A stretch of DNA of 64,000 nt, taken from Ctenosaura bakeri. Its lineage: Eukaryota > Chordata > Lepidosauria > Squamata > Iguanidae. The stretch is from NCBI GenBank assembly GCA_948474755.1, contig CAOLHI010000612.1, forward strand, positions 186,001-250,000, read 5' to 3'. Made by a program: the position numbers and the translations under genes. Below the pieces are notes generated by a model, which worked only from the letters and a program-made list of their open reading frames with translations, ran no database searches and was not told the origin of the DNA. Of the stretch, positions 56,776 to 64,000 are shown in pieces (the stretch's first letter is position 1; the number at the start of each line of letters is the position of its first letter).

Positions 56776-58489
56776 CTAGTTTACAAGTCAGTAGGTGCTG
56801 ACATGGTCATAAAAACCTGTCATGCCACCCAAATGCAAGACATGCCAGTGCAACTGCTGTGTCAGCAGAAAAGTCACAACAGGGCATGGTCATAGCGAAC
56901 ACAGAGAAGGCACACACTTATGCTATTACCCTTTCCCTTCCAAATCATGGTGATGGCATAACTTTATACTGATAACAAAGCTGATACAAAGCAAATTCTC
57001 CAGTTGGATTTCATGGAAGAGGAAAGCGTAAATAAAAACCAACTCCGGCAAAGTATATCCACCAAGTTAACATAGCATCATGTTCACGTGCAACTGTCAG
57101 ACCAAAGACCACAATTCAAAAGGTATAAGCTAAAGCTACATCACTCAAGCCTGGTATCTGACATATTTAGATGACAAAAAGAGTAACTCTCATAACAAGA
57201 ATTATAAAGAAAGGGTAGTTTGCAAAGGAAAATCTAGTCTCAAAATTATGAGGAAATACAGATTGGATTGGGAACTGTGAGGAAAAGTTACAGGTACTGG
57301 ACAAGCCAATTTGGGGAATTAGAGACACAGGATCTTAAATATGTATATTTCAACCACATCTAATTCCTAAGGTATTTCTAACAAGTATTAACCATAAGAA
57401 AATAAAATCCCAGGCAATGCTGGGTAAGCACACTAGTTATATATATTTGACCTGCACAAAATTAACATTTGACATATTAAAAGTACCGTTCAGTCAGCTA
57501 ATAGTTACAAACTGCATTCCTTTTTTAAAAATGAAAATACATATTTTTGTTACAAATGGAGTTACAATGTCATGAACTGCAAGTAACCTCTTAAGCTTTA
57601 CCATTTTATTAGCAGGCAAAAAATAGAAAAAAAACTTTAACATAAGTAAAACACAGGATGTTATTTTGACTTCTCCTGTCTTCCACAGTGTCAAACAGAA
57701 ATAAAGCATACATTCTACCCCACTAAAAAAAAGAACCAAGAAAAGATTATCAATGCCAGAAACTGTAATGATCAAATACTATACCATGTCTTACATAAAG
57801 TTTTCCTGTTATATAATTTTTAGAAACAATTTTAGGGAGACTGTATGATTTCTCATTTTATTCATCATTCTAAGAAAATATTCCCAATATATTTTTTCAG
57901 TATTTTTTTCAATTTTTCCAAAAGAAAAAAAAAATACTTTTGAGATGAAACACCACCCTCCTCCTTTTCCACATGTTTTCTGACTCTTCGTATGTCTAAC
58001 AGGTAAGCTCTCCACTGGCAAAGATCAGACATTCTACTCTACTGCTGAACTGTCAATGCTGAACAAACACTCACGAACACCTTTGCCTTGAAGGAGCACA
58101 GCCCCAGATGGAAGAATAGACCTATTCATGTATGTGTACTCCAGTGCAATTGTCAAAGGGGAAGCAGTATTCAGATAGAGTGACTACAGTCTCTCCCATA
58201 ATCGAGGCAGGGAGAGGCTGAGGTATGAGTGATAACCCTCATCATCATCTTTTACTTCCTCACAATTATTACTGCACATCCAATGACTACATGTTCCAGC
58301 TTCTGGCTGTTGCTCACTCCTGTCTTCCCCTCCTCTTCACTGAGTACCAGCTCTTCTGTACACTCAGTTTCCTGTAGACAACAAAGGAATATATACCACC
58401 ATCACCAGGGGACTACCAGCAGTTCCTCCATGGTGTAGTTGACCTATTTGGGTGGCTGCTGTGTCAAGGAGTGTGCTGTACCAGTTATG

Positions 58490-58960
58490 GCTGCTGCACC
58501 AGCTTCATCCATTATTAGGGAAAGAAAATTTGGTCACAGTAATCCATATCTTAATTGCCTCTCAATTAGACCACTACAACACTAGAGACAACCCCTGAGA
58601 ACTATTCAGGAACAACAGCTAGGGCAAAATGTACTTTCATGACCAGATACAATCAATCTCAAACCAGAAGCATTGGCTTGCAATTTGTTTCCAAGCTCAA
58701 ATCAAGATGGATACTTTGACCTATAAAACCATAAGCAGTTTGAGATCTTCAACAGACAACACATCCCACCACCCCAAGAGGCTAGGTTGGTAAGTACTCA
58801 GAGCAAAATCAGGAGGAAGAATCTTCTCCCCAGACAAGCCAGCCTGGCTCAATTTCTTCTGAACTTTTTACAAATAATGTTTTTCCTTATGTCCTTTAGT
58901 TTTAAAAATTGACCCTTTAAACATTTTTTTATTCTGACTTACACTTTTAAATAAACATAT
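58490..58960 (+). mobile_element. L2 LINE fragment
   Basis: Plus-strand pieces VTVIHILIASQLDHYN and HWLAICFQAQIKMDTLTYKT match the conserved C-terminal RT block of L2 elements. The frame is broken by stops. The 3' end is uncertain. Confidence 0.65.
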
Positions 58961-60559
58961 ATTTGTTCCAGGCAGACTCCCGCAATGTTGCAAGCTTCAT
59001 ACTAGAAAGTTATGCAACAAGTGATGGTGTTTCTGGCATGGAGCTGACCACACTAAGGAGAACACACCTCTAAAGTATGTTATTTGTCAATGCCCCTTCA
59101 GAATCTACTCTCTTCTTAATGGTATTCAAAATAAAATACCAGTAAAATAAAATACTATGACTTTTCACCCTGTGTTCTTTGTCTTCCCCACACTGTGGTG
59201 CAGTCTGGATTCAGCACGCCTCTGGATGAGACATTTGAAGGAAGTACAGCAAAGAGCCTTCCACACTCTGTTCAATCAGTGTTATTACATGGGGGTGGGG
59301 AGGACATACTGTTCAGAGCAGAAAAGTGGGATATTAGTCCTTGCCATGACAGATGGGGCACTCAGATAGAAACAGGGGAAGGAATGAAGTAACAACTGGG
59401 AGACAGAGTTGATGACAGTAGTTAGAAGGATGAGCTAAAATGGTTTCTGACATAAGCAGCATCACTCCTAACTGGTTCAGTGATGGGAGCCCTCCCACAT
59501 ATGAAATACTTGGAAGTGGGGCTCCTCCTGAAAGCTGTATGATCCTGATACATATGATTGGACAAATGCTTCATAGTTTCTGCTTCCTGTCAACTACTAT
59601 GGTTCAATGGGTCAGCTGCCCTCTAGTGTTAAGGGCTTGAGAAGAGCTAGTTCTTACTCTTTTGCCTCTATCTATCAAGGGGAAAGTTAAAATGCTAGGG
59701 TGATTTTTCTCCATTGCTCTGCTGGGCCTCAAATTCTAACCTTCTGCTTCCAAGTCTAAGATAGTTGCTAGATGCTGCTACTGTCAACTGTGCAGCATTC
59801 CTTGTTACCTGCTCTGGTCTAATCTTTTTCCCTGCCCAAGAATGACTCCCCTACCCCAAAAGAAAATCTCAAACTCTATTCCAGAAGAAACCTGTGTAAC
59901 TTCCAAGGGCCTCCTAGGAAGGGAGGAATGTGGGAATCTTATCCTTTTATTTATACTTCATTAAACTGCTGTGATTTAAAAAAGTGTTTGAGAGCAATAT
60001 CTTATAAGGTGTTTAAAGGAAATATCTTCTGAACTCTCATGTGATTCTGAGTGGTCCCTTGACTTTGAGGATCAGCTTTTCAGGAACACGAGAGGGAAGA
60101 GGATAATCATTTATGTTTCTGGTTCTCCAAATACAATCTATGTAGATTTTCCCTAAACTTAGAAGTCTTTACAGAATCAGGCAAACCATAACATTTACAG
60201 AAGGTTTCACATTACTGTAATTTTCTTACAATAAAATCATCTGGCTTACTCTCACCAAATTCTACCAAAACTAATGAAATGTTATATATAGAGCTGCACT
60301 CACCAGAACTTTTATTAAATGTCAGTTACTCATTTTCACAAATTTTCACAAATTTTTCTCTATGCCAACAAACCCATGTTTATAAGCAATGTATCTAAGT
60401 TACATGATTCTAAACTTTTCCTGAAAAATAAAATACATCGATCTACCCACACACCATTGTATGTCTCTGAAACATGTTTAAGCATCTTATTGCTTCTTTA
60501 CTGTCAAATCACACACCTAACATTTTCTGACCAACATCTTGTCATACTTCTAATAGTCA

Positions 60560-60651
60560 CACTCATTCATAGTTTCCGCACAACAGTTCATGTTCCTCTC
60601 ATGTTCACTCATTCATAGTTTCCGCACAACAGTTCATGTACCTCTCTTTCA
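60560..60651. repeat. 46-bp tandem duplication
   Basis: CACTCATTCATAGTTTCCGC plus the next 20 or so bases occurs twice, with starts at 60560 and 60606 and one difference in about 41 aligned bases. Confidence 0.9.
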
Positions 60652-61260
60652 GCCTTTCACAAACAGAGAATCACACACATACACACACAATAAAACCTGG
60701 AATCCTTCCATCGGTGTGTTTAGATAAACAAAAGTCTGATCAATTGACAGTGTCTTTCCTGCCCCTTAGCCGTTACATAATAATCTATTATACTGACTTT
60801 CTAAGGAGCAAAGATTATTTCAGTAGTTCAGATGAACCACTCAGTGCAATAACAATCTTTTGTGGTACTTTCAAAGGACCAATACAAATACTACAGTATC
60901 ATCTTTTATAGACTATAACCTGCTTCATCAGATATGTGAAATATTATTTAGAATTTCTCCATCTCTCTCTCTTTCACACACACACTACACACTTTGGGGT
61001 GGGAGGGACTTTAAAAGGATTTTGCCCCAACCATCTGTGCTATATATATAGGCACACCTCATTTTACAAAGCCTCACAAAGAAGCTTTCTACAAAGCTTT
61101 CTATGTCTTCACAGTCTGCTTTTCCCTCTTCTCCTCTGTCCAAATGGAAGCTTTTTTTTAGCAGCATTCGCAATGAGAGAACAGTTAAAGAAGCTGGAAA
61201 AACATAGACTTATGATATTTAATCTTCACAGATGTCTGAAGTAAACAATGCAATAAATCT

Positions 61261-61403
61261 TAAGCTGAGAAAGAATGGGATTTTGCTCTCATGGATCTTA
61301 TTATAACTGTTTGTACTTTCCCACAGCAGGCAAGGTAAAATGCAGCTATCTCTAGAATCCCTTACTGCTCACAGAGAAAAGGAGGGAAACCAGAAAGCTG
61401 ACC
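61261..61403. repeat. Unidentified dispersed repeat, copy B part 1
   Basis: Left part of a copy of the 28270-28830 family: ACAGCAGGCAAGGTAAAATG and CTCTAGAATCCCTTA match CAACAGGCAAGTAAACAGC and CTCTGGAATCCCTTA. The copy is interrupted by the CR1 at 61404-62246. Confidence 0.6.
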
Positions 61404-62246
61404 TCTTCATTCATAGAATCATAGAAATGTAGAGTTGGAAGAGACCACATGGGCCATCCAGTCCAACTCCCTGCCATGCAGGAACACCCTCAAAGCACTC
61501 TCGACAGATGGCCATCTAGCCTCTGCTTAAAAACCTCCAAGGAAGGAGACTCCACTACACTCCCGAGGCACCATATTCCACTGCCGGACAGCCCTGACTG
61601 TCAGGAAGTTCTTCTTGAGGTTCAGGTGGAATCTCCTTTCCTGCAGCTTGAATCCATTGCTCCTTGTCCCGGTCTCTGGAGCCGCAGAAAACAAGCCCTC
61701 TCCTTCCTCACATCAGTGGTTCTCAACCTTCCTAATGCCGCAACCCTTTAATACAGTTCCTCATGTTGTGGTGACCCCCAACCATAAAATTATTTTCGTT
61801 ACTACTTCATAACTGTAATTTTGCTACTGTTATGAATCGCGCCAAAGGGGGCAGGAGGACGCGAGTGAGTGGCTCGTGCTTGCGCACCACCACCGAGGAG
61901 GGAATGGAGCCTAAGACCATTGGAAATATGTATTTTCTGATGGTCTTAGGCGACCCCTGTGAAAGGATCGTTTGACCCCCAAAGGGGTCGCGACCCACAG
62001 GTTGAGAACCGCTGCTCTACATGGCATCCCTTCAAATATTTAAACATGGCTATCATGTCCCCTCTTAACCTTCTCTTCTGCAGACTAAACATACCCAGCT
62101 CTCTAAGTCTATCCTCACAGGGCATGGCTTCCAGGCCTCTCACCATTTTGGTCGCCCTCCTCTGGACTTGCTCCAGCTTGACCATGTCCTTCTTGAACTG
62201 GGGTGCCCAGAACTAGACACAGTATTCAAGATGAGGTCTTCATTCA
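61404..62246 (-). mobile_element. CR1 LINE, 5'-truncated, inverted, carrying a SPIN-like element
   Basis: In minus sense it has CR1 C-terminal pieces ([40 protein letters not shown]) and the 3' end with the AATCATAGAA-type inverse repeat at 61414-61430. The 10-bp repeat TCTTCATTCA at 61404-61413 and 62237-62246 flanks it. It is interrupted at 61714-62014. Confidence 0.9.
61714..62014 (-). mobile_element. SPIN-like hAT element inserted in CR1
   Basis: The right end inverse reads CAGCGGTTCTCAACCTGTGG and the left end is CAGTGGTTCTCAACCTTCC. It is the same family as 55739-56625, in opposite orientation, with a shorter interior of 301 bases in total. The flanks CCTCACAT and CTCTACAT agree in six of eight positions. 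CR1 sequence continues directly on both sides. Confidence 0.85.
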
Positions 62247-62660
62247 CCACCAGCATGCTAAAAAAGGTATAGATCTGTGATTCCATCCAACAAAATATAA
62301 ATCATAAGAAAACTAGAGGCTGGTGAAAGGAAAATACATATATATCCTTGCATGTATTTTGGAAGGTGCTTTCAAATGATCTTTAGAAGATTCTAAGTGT
62401 TTTTGTTTACTAATGCAAGGCTTAACTTGACCTGGTTGTTTCACTTCCCATGTGGATATTGTCAGTTTTGGATAAAAAGTTTCCCGAAGCATGTTGAACT
62501 GCTCTTTTTGGAGGTGCAAGAACCTATGTCCATTCTTTCCATATTATTTCTGTAACTGGTATTGAAATTTCTAAATAAGGTGATACTCAGAAGCACATCT
62601 ACTTTGTTAAATGAGGCATATCTGTGTAACAGAAGTTCTCAAGAACTCTTCATGAATATA
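62247..62660. repeat. Unidentified dispersed repeat, copy B part 2
   Basis: Continues the alignment with 28440-28830: GTATAGATCTGTGA, AGTGTTTTTGTTTACTAATG, AAGCATGTTGAACTGCTC and AAGCACATCTACTTTGTTAA correspond to pieces in copy A in the same order. Confidence 0.6.
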
Positions 62661-63299
62661 AGAGTACACAATAGGCCTCAAAAACTAATACTATAATAAA
62701 TGGGCTATACTTTTTAAAGAGCCACAAAATTCTTATTGTATTTCTGCAACGAACTTAAGAGAATTCACCAAGTACAATGTCTCCCATTGGAACTCAATTA
62801 CCGTTATCAAGCTTTAAGAGACACAATGAGTAGGTCTATGTTTTTTTCCCTTTTTTACACAACTTCCCTAGAGAATAATTTTCAATGTGTAATAAGAATA
62901 CTCCTATTTTCAGCCACAACTTTTTTTAACGGCTACCTGCCCCCATGTACTCTTTTGTTACATATATCCTTTTCTTGGATTATTACAACACAAAATGGAA
63001 TCTCTCATAGCCCACGGCCTATACAGGTTCCACTGCAAATACCAATCCATCCAGCCGCTGTTAAGACACTCCTGCAATTTGGGCTGTAGTTACCATTTCA
63101 TTCTCGAAGCGGGAGACTCGTCAAAATAGGTTAAGCGCGCCAAGCCAGTTCCTGTTGGCAAGACTCCACCAAAACAACAAAGAAAAGGGTTAGATGTCCA
63201 TTGGCCAATCCGGAGCACTGCCAGTGCCCCATCCAGCCTCCTGTGGCTCTCTCGCCTCCCACAGACAAGGCCTGTTCTACAAAGACTGCACACACCCAC

Positions 63300-64000
63300 A
63301 CAACAGGACGCCCCCCCCTCTGATCCACAAAAGGGGTCAGGGGAAAGGTAACTTAAGAAGGCGCCACCTAACCCGAACCGTTCCCCGCTTAAGACAGCCT
63401 TCTCCTCGCACTCCGTCTGCCATAACACCGTGCGCCCCACCCACTTCCAAAATTGTCTCCCCTGCTCGTCCCTCTTAAACCTTCGTCCCGTCTCCAGAGC
63501 CGCCAGGACCGCCGAGAAAGCAAAAACCCCACAGAGGCACTTCCTGAAAGGCGGAGAAGCCGGGGACGTAACCGTAATGAAATTAACGAGGAGCACGACG
63601 CTGATCGGCGGGGGCGGGGGGACCAAACCTACCCGTCCAAACGTTTCCACAAACACCCTGCTGGCTCCTTGGGTCACCACACCCACGCGGGCCGTCTCCC
63701 TCCTGGCTCATCCCCGCCCGCGCCGCTTTGTATGGCTTCCTCGCCGCCAGCCGTCCGGGCCTGCCCGACAGCAACACAAAGGGAGGGCCGGGCGGGGGGC
63801 GTCCGCGGAGCCACCAGCCAGGCCCCGAGCAGGAGGAGGGAGCAGCCTCCGCCGTTCCCTCGCTTCCTCGGTGCCGAGACAATAGAACGTGGGGGAGCGG
63901 ATGGGGGGAGGGGGCGGGGGGTGTGACTACGGGGGGGTCGGAATCTCTCTCTCTCTCCCCCTCCCCGCCGCTCCCCCTCCTCCCTGCCTCGAGCGCTGCG
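63300..64000 (-). promoter_or_regulatory. PUM2: CpG island, presumed PUM2 promoter
   Basis: Base composition changes sharply from AT-rich intron to GC- and CpG-rich sequence, strongest from 63590 to the window end. There are several GC-box-like GGGGCGGGG runs near 63605 and 63910 and a CT-rich run at 63947-63960. No TATA box is evident, which fits a housekeeping promoter. Position and strand suit the start of PUM2 transcription, reading leftwards. The transcription start cannot be fixed and the island may extend past the window. Confidence 0.75.
63633..63950 (-). other. PUM2: Probable PUM2 5'-UTR exon 1 (right boundary unknown)
   Basis: The first coding exon begins with a splice acceptor, so an upstream exon must exist. 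A strong donor on the minus strand, CGG|GTAGGT, ends this exon at 63633 inside the CpG island. If spliced to 48004, the frame of the coding exon meets an in-frame TGA at 63708-63710 with no ATG between them. That supports ATG 47990-47992 as a genuine start. The exon's 5' limit is a guess, and no transcript was available to confirm it. Confidence 0.4.

Larger units (their letters stand above)
48005..63632. other. PUM2 first intron (5'-UTR intron)
   Basis: About 15.6 kb with SINE, mariner-type, CR1, L2 and SPIN-like elements, listed separately. The 53,900-55,730 and 56,780-58,480 parts show no recognised gene or element. Confidence 0.6.

Noticed and set aside
63090..63686. 198-codon minus-strand open frame at the CpG island
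   Set aside because: No Met start in the usual sense (GTG), no recognisable domain, and the composition follows the GC-rich promoter. Its first codons merely coincide with the frame of the presumed exon 1.

Overview
The window is a piece of a vertebrate nuclear genome, most likely a squamate reptile. The host call rests on the repeats: tRNA-derived SINEs of the Sauria type, a 5S-rRNA-derived SINE, CR1 LINEs with the ATTCTATG-type 3' end, SPIN-like hAT elements, an L2 fragment and DIRS-type retrotransposons. No bacterial gene organisation is visible, and almost all long open frames lie in transposons or are chance.

One host gene fills the window. It is PUM2 (Pumilio RNA-binding family member 2), on the minus strand. 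Thirteen coding exons were placed from protein similarity, reading-phase continuity and consensus splice sites. From 5' to 3' they are 47642-48004, 35957-36025, 32721-32826, 32357-32544, 31479-31651, 27307-27577, 26717-26810, 25761-25883, 23626-23768, 19125-19263, 7999-8142, 6379-6660 and 3016-3252. Together they give 2320 coding bases (773 codons plus one base) with no stop or frame break. This is the low-complexity N-terminal regulatory part of the protein. The eight PUF repeats that bind RNA lie beyond base 1. The CpG island at about 63300-64000 is the presumed promoter with a non-coding first exon ending near 63633.

The introns carry the rest. The largest insertion is a nearly complete DIRS-like tyrosine-recombinase retrotransposon at 8952-15011. 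It has inverted terminal repeats, an internal complementary region, a gag with zinc-binding cysteines and an arginine/serine-rich tract, RT-RNase H-methyltransferase-like domains and a tyrosine recombinase. Frameshifts and stops disable it. A decayed relative lies at about 29837-30960. The 36-42 kb region holds two CR1 LINEs, one split by an LTR-like insert. A solo LTR at 44609-45191 splits an unidentified coding-like relic. SPIN-like elements lie at 55739-56625 and 61714-62014. The second sits inside a CR1 that itself sits inside an older unidentified repeat, giving a three-layer nest. A truncated L1 at 29206-29800 has a perfect 16-bp target duplication. About six copies of a Tc1/mariner-type non-autonomous family are scattered through the introns.

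No CRISPR array, bacterial operon or new multi-gene system was found. The best leads are the DIRS element and its RS-rich gag, the SPIN copy with GC-rich cargo, the unidentified relic at 44.3-45.4 kb, and tandem splice acceptors plus a possible overlapping upstream ORF in PUM2.
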